A stretch of DNA of 61,347 bases from Oceanobacillus neutriphilus (GTDB taxonomy: Bacteria > Bacillota > Bacilli > Bacillales > Amphibacillaceae), in assembly GCF_014645515.1 (NCBI RefSeq), contig NZ_BMLW01000023.1, positions 1 to 61,347 of the forward strand. The letters run 5' to 3'. Positions 8,283-16,867 of the stretch are shown here, one piece after another. The notes under the pieces were generated by a model. It saw nothing but the letters and a program-made list of their open reading frames with translations, was not told the origin of the DNA and made no database searches. Position 1 is the stretch's first letter; each line of letters begins with the position of its first letter. The position numbers were made by a program, and so were the translations under genes.

Positions 8283-9041
8283 CTACATTTCTACCTTTAG
8301 CATTTTACTAGTTACTTTTTCTGTTCGATTCTCCAAAAATGAATTAGACAGCTTACCCAAATGCAATTCATCAACAATCTGCCCGTCCTTCATAAACAGT
8401 ACCCGTTCACTTTGAGCAGCAACTTTCGCGTCATGTGTCACGAGTAATATCGTTCTTCCCTGTTGATTAATCTGGAGAAAATTTTTCATAATTTCTTCGG
8501 CAGACCTTGAATTTAAAGCTCCTGTTGGTTCATCTGCGAAGATCATTTTCGGTTCATTAATCAAAGCCCGGCAAATTTCGGCTCTTTGCAGCTGGCCGCC
8601 AGATACTTGATTTGTCATTCGATAAGCCAGATCGCCAATCCCTGTTTTCTCCAAAAGCTGCTTCGCTTTATTTGCTAATTCTTTTCCTTTTTTTCGATTA
8701 TCCCGCAGCGCTGGAAGTACAATATTATCGATAATCGCCAAGTTTTTTAAGAAAGTAGGCTGTTGAAAGACAAAACCCATTTGTTGTCGGCGAATATCTG
8801 CGAGTTCTGTTTCTCCACATGCTGTAAGGCTTTGGCCGTTGAAGGTTATCTCTCCATGATCGATTGTATCCATGCCGCTCAAAGTGTAAAGTAATGTTGA
8901 TTTGCCAGATCCGGAAGGCCCCATAACGGAGACAAACTCCCCTTCATAAATAGCGACGGATATATCCTCTAAGACCGTGATTTTGTCTTTCACTGCAGCA
9001 AAGGTTTTATGAATATGTTGTCCATTAATTATTTTTTTCAT
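8283..9041 (-). CDS. ABC ATPase, LolD/MacB type
   Basis: A 252-residue ATPase with Walker A GPSGSGKS (about residues 42-49), Q-loop FVFQQPTFL, signature VSGGQLQR, Walker B MIFADEPTGALNS and H-loop VTHDAKVA. The ADEPTGALN form is typical of the LolD/MacB/BceA class that works with FtsX-like permeases. AGGAG precedes two adjacent ATGs; I prefer the second (9041) on spacing. It directly follows the FtsX-type permease, with which it forms one transporter. Such systems either confer peptide-antibiotic resistance or release envelope components. Regulation is likely by the TetR at the head of the operon. Confidence 0.9.
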   Translation of the reverse strand: MKKIINGQHIHKTFAAVKDKITVLEDISVAIYEGEFVSVMGPSGSGKSTLLYTLSGMDTIDHGEITFNGQSLTACGETELADIRRQQMGFVFQQPTFLKNLAIIDNIVLPALRDNRKKGKELANKAKQLLEKTGIGDLAYRMTNQVSGGQLQRAEICRALINEPKMIFADEPTGALNSRSAEEIMKNFLQINQQGRTILLVTHDAKVAAQSERVLFMKDGQIVDELHLGKLSNSFLENRTEKVTSKMLKVEM

Positions 9042-9044
9042 CAT

Positions 9045-11360
9045 TTACTCCTTTATATTTTCTGCAATTGCTATATTTCCAGCCTGGTTTGTACCCAATT
9101 TTGTAGCCAGCAAAGTGACCAATAACATTAATATTGGAAAACCCAAGTAAATGAATGGATGACTGACAAAGGTGAGTGCCTCTATCCCAAAGGAAGCCAT
9201 AGCCATTCCAGCGATTGATTCTCCTAAGGTATTAGCCAAGATGCTCCCACCGGCAACACCAATAATTAAAATAAATATTCCACGAGTTGCATATTGCATA
9301 GAAAGGTCTTGGTTGGTAAAGCCAATTGCTTTTAACATCGCAATCGCCGGTCTATCCTTTGCAATTAACAATTTCATAAATAACAGACTTACTAAGCCGG
9401 TAATAAATAAAGCTACAATGAGTGCTACATTCGCTGCTGTTTTAATGGAATCCATTGTCGCTCCAAATACTTGCTGTTTATGATTGTCAGCATCTGTTAC
9501 TTTGGCAAAAGGTAGAGCCTCCGACATTTCTTTGGTTGCAGCAGCTATCTGATTTGTATCATTTAACTGAATATAATAGCTTAGCCACATTGTTGGCGCT
9601 GATTCATCCGAAAAAATTGCTTTCGCTGTCTTCCCTCCGTTTAAAATATTGGAATAAATTCCAGATACAACAAAATTTTCAGAACCATTATCAGTAATAA
9701 TTTCAATTGTATCGCCTACTTGTTTTTCAAATTCACTAGCATTCATGGAAGATAAGGCGATTTCATTTGATTGTTCTGGAGCATTCCCATCAGTGTATTC
9801 AATAGGAAATGCAGAATGGTCACCAAGTTCAATAATTATTTTTTCTTCTGAACCATCCTCTTTTTTGGCTTTAAAAGATTTTGAGGTAATCTGGACGGAT
9901 TGTTCAATAGTTTCACTCTCATTTAAATAGTTTATAACCTGTTGTTCGTTGTCTACCGATTCATCAGATTGATACATACTGACCATTATATCCATATCTC
10001 CAAAACCAACATATTTCGTGAAGGTTGGAGAAGAGACAGTCTGATAGGTATTCCAAGGAATAATCATAATAAAACAAGAAAGCAGCAAAACAATCAGCAT
10101 GGTTACATACAGCTTCTTTCGGGCAAGAACATCCTTAATTCCAAGAAATACATTAGCAGACAGCAGCCTATTATTACTTAGGAAAAAATAATTTTTGTGA
10201 GCGATTTTTTCCTCTGGACTACCAGTACGGATAGCTGAAGCTGAAGATATTTTTCTAAAACGTCTTAATAGAAAATGAATGTAAGCAATAACTATTAGAA
10301 AAACAAGACCACTTCCAAAAACGGCAAGGAAGATACTCCAGCCGGCATAGTCACTTTCGCCCATATAAAGCCGGATATTCTCTAATAATGGCCCGCTGAA
10401 AATAAACGACAGAAGTAAGCCGATGAAGCAACCAGCTAAAGCAAGCAACGTATATTTGGCTAGATAGATTTTTTTAATATCCGATAAACGTAACCCAATA
10501 GCTTTCATGGTTCCTATCTCTCGATAATCCTCTTCTATTTTGGTTAATAAAGTAAAACGAATGCACATAAAGGCAATAATCACAATTAAAAAGCCCACTA
10601 ATAGAATAATCGCAATCATAATCCCATCGGATAAACCATTAATTATTTTGAATAAACCACTCGTTAACGTCGGTCCATTAGATTCTAAACCTGCTTCGGC
10701 ATATGATGTTTCAAATTCGTTGGTTTTAGATGGGTCTTCTAACTGAAATTCGATTAAATATTCAAGACTTCCTTCTGGTACCAGCTCTTGATAATCCTTT
10801 TCATGCACTAAAAAACGTTTGGAAGAAGCTAACGGTGAATTCATTTGTGCATCTCTTAGGAAACCTGCAATCTGGAACTCCTTTCCAGCTATTTTAGCTT
10901 CATCACCAATCCTAGCAACTCCCTCTTTCATATAACCAATCGGTACATATAGCTCACCTTCAGCTGGTTGAATCGGCTGACCGTCCAAGTCTAATAGATA
11001 ATCAAAATTCGGACTTTGAGTGGAGAAGCCATTGTCCTGTACATTATCTATTAAACTATTATCACCTAATTGAATCTTCGCCCCTGTAATATTTAGAAAA
11101 TCAAGTACCTGGTTATCTTTTACATTCTCATGTTCTGTCGCAAAGCTTTGTATTTGTTCCTTATCAATATCTCCATTATGCATTTGCAAGAAGTCTGGCA
11201 CCTGCGCTTGTTTTGTTAAGCTGTCAATGGAACCAATAAGATTAATCGTCAGAATAGCCACTAAGCTGACAAGTGCCGTTGCAGCAGTGATGAATAACAT
11301 CGTCGTTATACTGATCAGTTTATTTCTTAAGAGATCATTTCGTATGATTCGATAATACAT
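9045..11360 (-). CDS. FtsX-family ABC permease
   Basis: A 771-residue permease with an N-terminal transmembrane helix, a large outer domain (about residues 45-235), three helices near 240-370, a second single helix around 420, a second outer domain (about 440-620) and three C-terminal helices. The motif DYREIGTMKAIGLRLSDIKK and its second copy DRPAIAMLKAIGFTNQDL are the cytoplasmic coupling segments of two FtsX repeats. The family is MacB/BceB-like with duplicated FtsX domains. It sits between its TetR regulator (9 bases upstream) and its ATPase. Substrate unknown. Confidence 0.9.
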   Translation of the reverse strand: MYYRIIRNDLLRNKLISITTMLFITAATALVSLVAILTINLIGSIDSLTKQAQVPDFLQMHNGDIDKEQIQSFATEHENVKDNQVLDFLNITGAKIQLGDNSLIDNVQDNGFSTQSPNFDYLLDLDGQPIQPAEGELYVPIGYMKEGVARIGDEAKIAGKEFQIAGFLRDAQMNSPLASSKRFLVHEKDYQELVPEGSLEYLIEFQLEDPSKTNEFETSYAEAGLESNGPTLTSGLFKIINGLSDGIMIAIILLVGFLIVIIAFMCIRFTLLTKIEEDYREIGTMKAIGLRLSDIKKIYLAKYTLLALAGCFIGLLLSFIFSGPLLENIRLYMGESDYAGWSIFLAVFGSGLVFLIVIAYIHFLLRRFRKISSASAIRTGSPEEKIAHKNYFFLSNNRLLSANVFLGIKDVLARKKLYVTMLIVLLLSCFIMIIPWNTYQTVSSPTFTKYVGFGDMDIMVSMYQSDESVDNEQQVINYLNESETIEQSVQITSKSFKAKKEDGSEEKIIIELGDHSAFPIEYTDGNAPEQSNEIALSSMNASEFEKQVGDTIEIITDNGSENFVVSGIYSNILNGGKTAKAIFSDESAPTMWLSYYIQLNDTNQIAAATKEMSEALPFAKVTDADNHKQQVFGATMDSIKTAANVALIVALFITGLVSLLFMKLLIAKDRPAIAMLKAIGFTNQDLSMQYATRGIFILIIGVAGGSILANTLGESIAGMAMASFGIEALTFVSHPFIYLGFPILMLLVTLLATKLGTNQAGNIAIAENIKE

Positions 11361-11369
11361 TATTTCCCT

Positions 11370-12002
11370 CTATTCTTTTGTCAAAATTCTCATCAACTGC
11401 TGACTAATCGCTCCTTGATCTGTTCCGAGCAGTTTTTCTGCATTATAAGCAAAAGCAATCATCCGCTGTGATTGTTCTTCTTTAGTCAGCTCAATCGTTC
11501 CATCATCAAATATAGTAGTAGCATACACCAATAACATCTCTACAGTTTCAAAAGGATAATCTGTATGAAATATATTTTCTTCAATGCCATCTTCAATAAT
11601 GATTGTAAAAATCGGTGTGATTTCTGTAAATAATACCTTCTGAATTTTTTGGTGCATAAGAGCATTTTGCGGCTTATGAATATGTGTCATCAATTCTTCA
11701 GAAACAGCCCCACTCACATTTAAAGATGTAATCGACAAAAGTAATCGTTCAATAACAGGGACTTCTTTTTTATCTGCCACGGCTTGTGCTTCTTCTATTA
11801 CTTTTTTATTATAGCGGTCGATAATACCATCCATAATTGCTTCCTTACTTTCAAAATGATAATAAAGCGTACCTCTGGCAATTCCAATTTTGTTCAAGAT
11901 GTCATTGGTGCTTGTTCCATCATAGCCTTGCTCATTAAATAGAGCTTCAGCTACATCTAATATTTCATTTCTTCTTTCCTGTGCTTCTTTTGATTTTCTC
12001 AA
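11370..12002 (-). CDS. TetR family repressor of the FtsX/LolD operon
   Basis: A 210-residue TetR protein. The N-terminal helix-turn-helix is clear: ALFNEQGYDGTSTNDILNKI, then IARGTLYYHFESKEAIMDGI (residues about 18-60). The C-terminal ligand domain is unassigned. It starts with TTG at 12002, with AAGGA upstream; the nearby ATG is out of frame. It is the first gene of its operon and has a GAC/GTC-rich operator about 25 bases upstream, so it should be autoregulatory. The matching operator at 7923-7955 suggests it also represses the DrrAB-like operon. Confidence 0.88.
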   Translation of the reverse strand: MRKSKEAQERRNEILDVAEALFNEQGYDGTSTNDILNKIGIARGTLYYHFESKEAIMDGIIDRYNKKVIEEAQAVADKKEVPVIERLLLSITSLNVSGAVSEELMTHIHKPQNALMHQKIQKVLFTEITPIFTIIIEDGIEENIFHTDYPFETVEMLLVYATTIFDDGTIELTKEEQSQRMIAFAYNAEKLLGTDQGAISQQLMRILTKE

Positions 12003-12026
12003 TTAAACCATTCCTTTCAATCATTT

Positions 12027-12041
12027 GACCGTCAGTCTGTC
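12027..12041. promoter_or_regulatory. TetR operator upstream of the TetR-FtsX-LolD operon
   Basis: The plus strand reads GACCGTCAGTCTGTC; the minus strand therefore contains GACTGACGGTC, three of the four half-elements of the site at 7931-7946 (GAC.GAC.GTC.GTC). Its position just before the TTG start at 12002 fits autorepression. Confidence 0.6.
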
Positions 12042-12216
12042 GATTAAATAGTATAATATAGATTATAATCAAAAAAAGCTAAATGTACAATTTAAAATCA
12101 ATATATTTGTTTATACGATAAAGCTGCTCTCAAATGCGCAGGAAGTATTTTATAAAACTTCTTTTCCTTTACAAAAACCGGTACGCAGGAAGTTGCCTAA
12201 TTTAACAGTCTTTAAG

Positions 12217-13371
12217 TTATTGTAAATCCTCCCTCCGAGTAAACCCAATATAAATACCACTACTATCTTTCAAACGAATTTCATTACGCCATGAATGATT
12301 GATAGTATCCACTATCCCGGAAATACTGGAACTACGAACATTTTTAGTACTGCTGGAAGTGCCATATAACCGTTTGGCAGTTACCTTGCTGCCTTTACTT
12401 ATAGAATTAGTTTTTAGATTACCAGCTGATAATCCGCCGTTTATCACATCCATAACAGTCTGATAATTGCTGCCAAGCGATCTTTTACGTTCTTCTCCAT
12501 TACCATGCTTCTCAGCCTTTGTTTCTTCTACTAATTTAGCAATGGATTTCCCAATGCCAGATGATGTAGTACCAGTGGAAGAACCTTTCAGCTGAATATA
12601 AACCTGCTGACCCGCTAATCCATCAATCGTTAAGCCGTAATAGGACTGAAATCGTCTAACAGCATCCTCTGTATCATCCCCATAATAACTATCAATGCCA
12701 TTATTTTTTGCACCTTTATTTGGATAAAATGGCGGATGATTGTTTGCCAGCTTTGTCTGCAGCTGCTTAACAGGCTCACCATATTCACCGTTTTCCAATG
12801 TTTGGCCGGTCCAGTTTCCAGTCACCTTCGTCCAGTTACTATTGCTATTGGAATTAACAGAATGTGATGACGAATGATTACCAGCTGATTCCCCGAGCAT
12901 CTTTTTAAATTGGCCCCATGTTACGCCATGTGCTCCATCCCTTAATTTTCTGGGACAGTGTTTTCCGCTCCAAGTATTATGCTGCTTAACATTTACTGCA
13001 GAGATCCCTTCCTCTTTCATAATTCTTTTGACTAGATCAGCAGTATTTTCAATTGCTTTTTTATAGTCACTATCTGCATTGACACAAACTTCGATTTGAA
13101 TAGAATGAAGATTTCCATTACCACGGCCGTCACCTGCGCCCCATAGCTGAAAACAATGGTCAAAGGATTTTACCGCCGTCTTATCATCTACTTGCCAATG
13201 CCATGCAGCCTCACGGGAATTTCCGTTTGATTGTAAATCGGCATGATTTTGCGCTCCTGCACCATTTCTTGGATTATCGGTTTCATGGATAGTAATATAC
13301 CTTTTTTTATTATTTTTACCATACTTGAATGAAGTGTCGTTGATTAATTGCTCTTTCATTTGTATCATCAT
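12217..13371 (-). CDS. N-acetylmuramoyl-L-alanine amidase with wall-binding domains
   Basis: A 384-residue peptidoglycan hydrolase. The amidase_2 domain spans residues 20-160, with zinc ligand candidates at ITIHETD, the histidines of AAWHWQVDD, and KHCPR. It is followed by a PG_binding_1 domain (LENGEYGEPVKQLQTKL to GLAGQQVYIQLKG, about 195-265), a CW_7/Cpl-7-like repeat (HGNGEERKRSLGSNYQTV, about 285-315) and an SH3-like tail. There is no signal peptide, as in phage endolysins and CwlA, so release needs a holin or another route. It lies downstream of a sigma factor gene on the same strand and near a YvrJ-type membrane peptide gene, which suggests a lysis or sporulation-stage role. Confidence 0.87.
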   Translation of the reverse strand: MMIQMKEQLINDTSFKYGKNNKKRYITIHETDNPRNGAGAQNHADLQSNGNSREAAWHWQVDDKTAVKSFDHCFQLWGAGDGRGNGNLHSIQIEVCVNADSDYKKAIENTADLVKRIMKEEGISAVNVKQHNTWSGKHCPRKLRDGAHGVTWGQFKKMLGESAGNHSSSHSVNSNSNSNWTKVTGNWTGQTLENGEYGEPVKQLQTKLANNHPPFYPNKGAKNNGIDSYYGDDTEDAVRRFQSYYGLTIDGLAGQQVYIQLKGSSTGTTSSGIGKSIAKLVEETKAEKHGNGEERKRSLGSNYQTVMDVINGGLSAGNLKTNSISKGSKVTAKRLYGTSSSTKNVRSSSISGIVDTINHSWRNEIRLKDSSGIYIGFTRREDLQ

Positions 13372-13430
13372 AAAACCCCCTTTATAAGTTAATGAATAGG
13401 CTTATTGGTTTATAAGCTGAAAGATTACCT

Positions 13431-13988
13431 TCATCCCCAGTCCATTTTGCGAAGCTTCTTTTTTGCACTTTTCGCCCAGCTCTTTACCGCCTCCAGGCTC
13501 ACCTCTTCTCTCTCCGCAATTTCCTGGTTCGACAGTCCTTCTATAATTGCGTAACAGAACCAGACTTTTTGTTTTTCCGTCAACATTGAAGTTAATTCAG
13601 TGAAATCGTTTTCATTTTTATGATCTATTATTTCCTGTGGATCTCCTCTTCCTTGACTTTCAGCAGGAATCTTCTTTCCATTTACATGATTATAGTTTCC
13701 GGATTGTGTTTCTACCTTCTGCTCCTTACTCAAATGATCAAAGTATCTTTTTTCCACCATTGATTTGCGAAATACATCAACTAAACGATTGCGTATTTGA
13801 AAGTTCATGTATGTAGCTAAGGGACCTTTATCTGGTTTGTAGTTTTCATATGCTCTCCACATTGCTACTAACCCCTCTTGAAAATATTCCTCCTTTTCTT
13901 CATTAATTTGCAGCCTCGTCATTTGATAGTACACTCTACGTTGATTCTGTTCGATAAAATCTTCCAATTCCCATTTCTTTTTGCTCAT
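13431..13988 (-). CDS. sigma-70 family RNA polymerase sigma factor
   Basis: A 185-residue protein with region 2 (EYFQEGLVAMWRAYENYKPD, YMNFQIRNRLVDVFRK, residues 30-80), a linker, and region 4 (LTEKQKVWFCYAIIEGLSNQ with EIAEREEVSLEAVKSWAKSA, residues 130-180). Region 3 is missing, as in ECF and SigO/Xpf-like factors. AAGGGGA precedes the ATG at 13988. No anti-sigma gene is next to it; the amidase follows 59 bases downstream. Divergent DUF1659, DUF2922 and YvrJ genes are natural targets. In B. subtilis, yvrJ lies in the SigO region, which supports but does not prove a similar scheme. Confidence 0.85.
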   Translation of the reverse strand: MSKKKWELEDFIEQNQRRVYYQMTRLQINEEKEEYFQEGLVAMWRAYENYKPDKGPLATYMNFQIRNRLVDVFRKSMVEKRYFDHLSKEQKVETQSGNYNHVNGKKIPAESQGRGDPQEIIDHKNENDFTELTSMLTEKQKVWFCYAIIEGLSNQEIAEREEVSLEAVKSWAKSAKKKLRKMDWG

Positions 13989-14349
13989 TTATAAATCCCC
14001 TTTCAATTAGATTATTATAAATTTAACAGAATATAAAAGTTTTGTCATACCACAAAATTCTATTTGAATGAAAAAAAGTTACTATTTAGTCAAATTCCCC
14101 TATTATTTTTGACCCCTTTTTATTGAATTGATAGGATTTCACTAGGACAAAATACTATTTTTACTTTTTTTGTAGACAAGTACCAACATTTTTTTCAAAT
14201 ATCGACTCTATAAACGCTATTTAACCCCTTCTAAATGCCTATACTTCCTTCATTTCTCTATTATTTTTTGCTAAAAAATAATTTAATTTTCAAATACGCC
14301 CCTTTTTTACGTTCAGAAACGACTATAGAGATGACAGGAGGTGATAAAC
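13989..14349. other. divergent intergenic region of the sigma/amidase locus
   Basis: These 360 bases separate the sigma factor gene from the DUF1659 gene. They are very AT-rich, with T runs and several TTTTT tracts, and contain no ORF with a ribosome binding site. A candidate non-sigma-A promoter may lie near 14315-14330 (CAGAAACGACTATAG), but I see no confident -35/-10 pair. This is where promoters for the local sigma factor would be expected. Confidence 0.35.
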
Positions 14350-14580
14350 ATGGCAGTCGCTGAATTAAAGGAAACGGTTTTGCAGCTTACGCTGAATGAG
14401 GGCTTTGATCCAATTTCTGGTGAGTTTATTCTGAAGCAAAAGCGTTTTAACAACGTCAAACCGGATGTAACTGCTGACCAGCTATTCAACACAGCAAACG
14501 CATTTATATCTGTTCAGCAAAATGAGCTCTATAGTGTAAATCGCCGTGATGTTTTAGACATTCACGAAGAGGAAGCTTAG
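14350..14580 (+). CDS. DUF1659 family protein
   Basis: A 76-residue cytoplasmic protein starting MAVAELKETVLQLTLNEGFD, with the pattern KQKRFNNVKPDVTADQLFNTANAFISVQ that marks the DUF1659 family. The start at 14350 is preceded by AGGAGGTGAT with good spacing; the GTG at 14341 is inside that site. DUF1659 has no known function. It is the first of three small genes (DUF1659, DUF2922, YvrJ) transcribed away from the sigma factor and amidase genes, a grouping seen in several Bacillaceae. Confidence 0.82.
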   Translation: MAVAELKETVLQLTLNEGFDPISGEFILKQKRFNNVKPDVTADQLFNTANAFISVQQNELYSVNRRDVLDIHEEEA

Positions 14581-14615
14581 GCTCTGAATGATTCCTCGGA
14601 AGGAGGTGAAAAAAA

Positions 14616-14828
14616 GTGAGAAAACTCGAATTGAAGTTTTTAAATGGAGAGGGAAAGATTATAACGTATACGTTAGACAATCCGATAGAACCAGCTGATC
14701 CTGAAACAATCAAGGAAGCAATGGATACCATCCTTCAGGAAAATGCGTTTTATTCTTCAGGCGGGGACCTGACTGAAATACACAGCGCCCGTATCGTGGA
14801 ACGTTTTGTGGAAGATATTGCATTATAG
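14616..14828 (+). CDS. DUF2922 family protein
   Basis: A 70-residue protein beginning MRKLELKFLNGEGKIITYTL with a GTG start and a strong GGAAGGAGGTG site. The segment LDNPIEPADPETIKEAMDTI fits the DUF2922 family, which is commonly encoded beside DUF1659. No catalytic residues or membrane segments are evident. Its function is unknown; linkage to the sigma factor, amidase and YvrJ is the only clue. Confidence 0.82.
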   Translation: MRKLELKFLNGEGKIITYTLDNPIEPADPETIKEAMDTILQENAFYSSGGDLTEIHSARIVERFVEDIAL

Positions 14829-14852
14829 TTCTTCTTTTGCATAAGATTCTGA

Positions 14853-14875
14853 CCGTGAGGAGACTCTCCTCACGG
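14853..14875 (+). terminator. strong hairpin after the DUF2922 gene
   Basis: CCGTGAGGAGA and TCTCCTCACGG form an 11-bp near-continuous GC-rich stem with a minimal loop. The following bases contain only a moderate T run (CATTGTCTTTTA), so this may be an attenuating terminator between DUF2922 and the YvrJ gene. Confidence 0.6.
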
Positions 14876-14952
14876 CATTGTCTTTTATAAAAGATATTGT
14901 TGAATGCTTACTCTTTTCTGGCTTGTTTATTAAATAAAAGGTGGTGAATCAT

Positions 14953-15087
14953 ATGGAAGCGTGGATATCTCTTATAACAGATATTGGATTTCCTGCTGCG
15001 GTGACCTTTTACCTGTTACACCGGGTGGAAGGAAAGCTGAATCAGTTAATTGAGTCCATCTACTCGATTTCCATTCCTAAGAAATAA
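14953..15087 (+). CDS. YvrJ family small membrane protein
   Basis: A 44-residue protein: a hydrophobic first half (WISLITDIGFPAAVTFYLL) followed by HRVEGKLNQLIESIYSISIP. The motif GFPAAVTFYLLHRVEGKL is the YvrJ family signature. AAAGGTGGTGA precedes the ATG. Such short proteins with one N-terminal helix and an amphipathic tail are sometimes likened to holins. Next to an endolysin-like amidase that lacks a signal peptide, a role in amidase release or membrane attachment is an inference worth testing. Confidence 0.82.
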   Translation: MEAWISLITDIGFPAAVTFYLLHRVEGKLNQLIESIYSISIPKK

Positions 15088-15124
15088 ATGAAAGACCAGT
15101 ATATAAGCGTTTTAAGCATAGAAA

Positions 15125-15175
15125 AATCCGAACTACTATTTTGAATTTTAATTTGAATTCAGACAAGTTCGGATT
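15125..15175 (+). terminator. rho-independent terminator after the YvrJ gene
   Basis: AATCCGAACT and AGTTCGGATT form a 10-bp stem with a 31-base loop, followed by CTCTATTTTATTTTT. It ends the three-gene small operon. Confidence 0.65.
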
Positions 15176-15257
15176 CTCTATTTTATTTTTAAAATGTCTC
15201 TTCCTTCAGCTTTTCCCAATAATTATTTCCCTCTATTTTTACTTCCAAGATTTTGTA

Positions 15258-15548
15258 TTACTTTCCAGATTCTTGATTATCAGATAATTTATTCTTCATG
15301 AAGATACTTATAATTAATATATTTATTACAGAAGCAATTAAAGTACAAAAACTTATATACCCAAGCCCTAACCCTTCCCAGCCTCCAATAAACAAACTAA
15401 TAAATATTGACAATATACTAAGACCACAAGTGACATAAGGCAGGATAATTTTTTTCTTTTTTAAAAGCATACTTAGTAAGAATATAACGATACCTATCCC
15501 TATAATATACATAAAAAATTCCATAAACCCTTCCATTCTGCCATCCAT
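15258..15548 (-). CDS. small membrane protein of unknown function
   Basis: A 96-residue protein with three hydrophobic segments (about residues 9-29, 35-53 and 60-85) separated by a lysine cluster LLKKKKIILP. CAGGAGGGGAAAG is well placed before the ATG at 15548. No motif is recognised. It stands alone between the YvrJ operon and the DUF368 gene. Confidence 0.6.
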   Translation of the reverse strand: MDGRMEGFMEFFMYIIGIGIVIFLLSMLLKKKKIILPYVTCGLSILSIFISLFIGGWEGLGLGYISFCTLIASVINILIISIFMKNKLSDNQESGK

Positions 15549-15777
15549 AACTTTCCCCTCCTGAAATCTCTTTAGAACTTTTTCTTTTATCCCATTAATA
15601 ACTCTTCTTACACAAAGCTCTTATTTTACTGAGCTTAAACAATGATAGAATTTTATCTAAAGGATAATAATGCAGCTTAAAGCAAGCAAAGATAAACGAT
15701 ACATACCTGGAACAGTTTTTGCTTTTTGATATCCTTTTCAATGTGAGAATGCTCTATAATGAGATAGTGCCAAAAAA

Positions 15778-16614
15778 TTAAGCATTGCGGTTTTTGTATA
15801 TATTCAAGAAAACAACCAATGCAGCCCCGCTAATAAAAGTTATGAAGATGGCCACATTTAACTCTGTATAGAAATCAGCTGTTAAATTACTTAAAATCGC
15901 AAATATTGATCCGCCTACTAAGCCAATCATCGCAGAATATGTCCCGCTTATGTAATTCGTTAATAAATACTTTACTGCCCTGCTTGTAATTAATACACCT
16001 AATAACACGCCTGAGCCTATTGCAAATATGATTGGTATATTTAACCCCAAAAGGCCATCAACCGCTATTTCATAAATACCCATGATTGTTAATATTAAGG
16101 CTCCGCTTATACCAGGTAACACCAGTGCTGTACTGGCAAAAAATCCTGAAACAATCAAGTATACATAATTTAAAAATGACAAATTGTTTATATCTACATT
16201 ACCCATTCCTGAAAAAAACTGAATCATCACTATGATGATAACGAAGCTTAAAGAGGCTAACATGATAAAATAGAGTTTTTTTATGAACCCGGATTTTGTT
16301 GTACTTACTGCATCCTTCCATATATATGGTAAGAACCCGGCGATAATCCCGATAAAGAAAAAGAGCGTCTGCAAGTAAAAATTATCAAGAAAATACCGGA
16401 TGACAAAGATAAATGCTAAAAAACCGCAGCACATTCCTATTCCAAAAGTAAACAGAAAAGGCAAAGCCTTCTTTCGATCCTTGGTTGTTAGCATACTTAA
16501 TGAATTTACTAAACGTTCATATATTCCTAAAACCATGGCTATTGTACTTCCACTTACACCAGGAACTGTTTCTGTTATGCCAACAAACATGCCCTGAATA
16601 ATCGTTCGAAACAA
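15778..16614 (-). CDS. DUF368 membrane protein, PopT-type polyprenyl-phosphate transporter family
   Basis: A 278-residue polytopic protein. The N-terminal motif GMFVGITETVPGVSGSTIAM and its later echo FFASTALVLPGISGALIL are the paired signatures of DUF368, the family that includes PopT, reported as a recycler of the undecaprenyl-phosphate carrier. The start is TTG at 16614, with AAGGTG upstream; the internal methionine at residue 9 would remove part of the conserved N-terminus. It acts in the cytoplasmic membrane for cell wall synthesis. It is monocistronic. Confidence 0.85.
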   Translation of the reverse strand: MFRTIIQGMFVGITETVPGVSGSTIAMVLGIYERLVNSLSMLTTKDRKKALPFLFTFGIGMCCGFLAFIFVIRYFLDNFYLQTLFFFIGIIAGFLPYIWKDAVSTTKSGFIKKLYFIMLASLSFVIIIVMIQFFSGMGNVDINNLSFLNYVYLIVSGFFASTALVLPGISGALILTIMGIYEIAVDGLLGLNIPIIFAIGSGVLLGVLITSRAVKYLLTNYISGTYSAMIGLVGGSIFAILSNLTADFYTELNVAIFITFISGAALVVFLNIYKNRNA

Positions 16615-16694
16615 ATGATATCAACACCTTACAGAAATATTTAGTACATTTGACACCGCTAATAAATTTTTAGTATAGGAGGAATACAATTCTT

Positions 16695-16714
16695 CTATCT
16701 ATCTATCTATCTAT
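16695..16714. repeat. tetranucleotide repeat (CTAT)x5
   Basis: Five tandem CTAT units lie 80 bases upstream of the DUF368 start on its minus-strand leader side. The run could vary by slippage. It is outside any gene I can support. Confidence 0.8.
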
Positions 16715-16757
16715 TTTTCACCCCTTTCTAATAAACATCCTCCCTCTCATAAAATAA

Positions 16758-16784
16758 AGGATTAGAGATATAGTCCCTAATCCT
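16758..16784 (-). terminator. terminator of the lipoprotein gene
   Basis: AGGATTAG and CTAATCCT form the stem, extended inward by GA/TC after a mismatch. On the minus strand it is followed by TTATTTTATG. It lies 84 bases downstream of the lipoprotein stop at 16868. Confidence 0.65.
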
Positions 16785-16867
16785 CAGCTATTCATTTATT
16801 CTATCATCCTATTCACATGTTCTCCATTCACTGAATATTTAAGTAAAAATAGCAATGTCTATATTCG

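Noticed and set aside
12217..15087. Interpretation of the amidase locus as a prophage remnant
   Set aside because: No capsid, tail, portal, integrase or terminase genes are nearby, and the sigma factor with DUF1659/DUF2922/YvrJ is a chromosomal pattern in Bacillaceae. A phage origin of the amidase remains possible.
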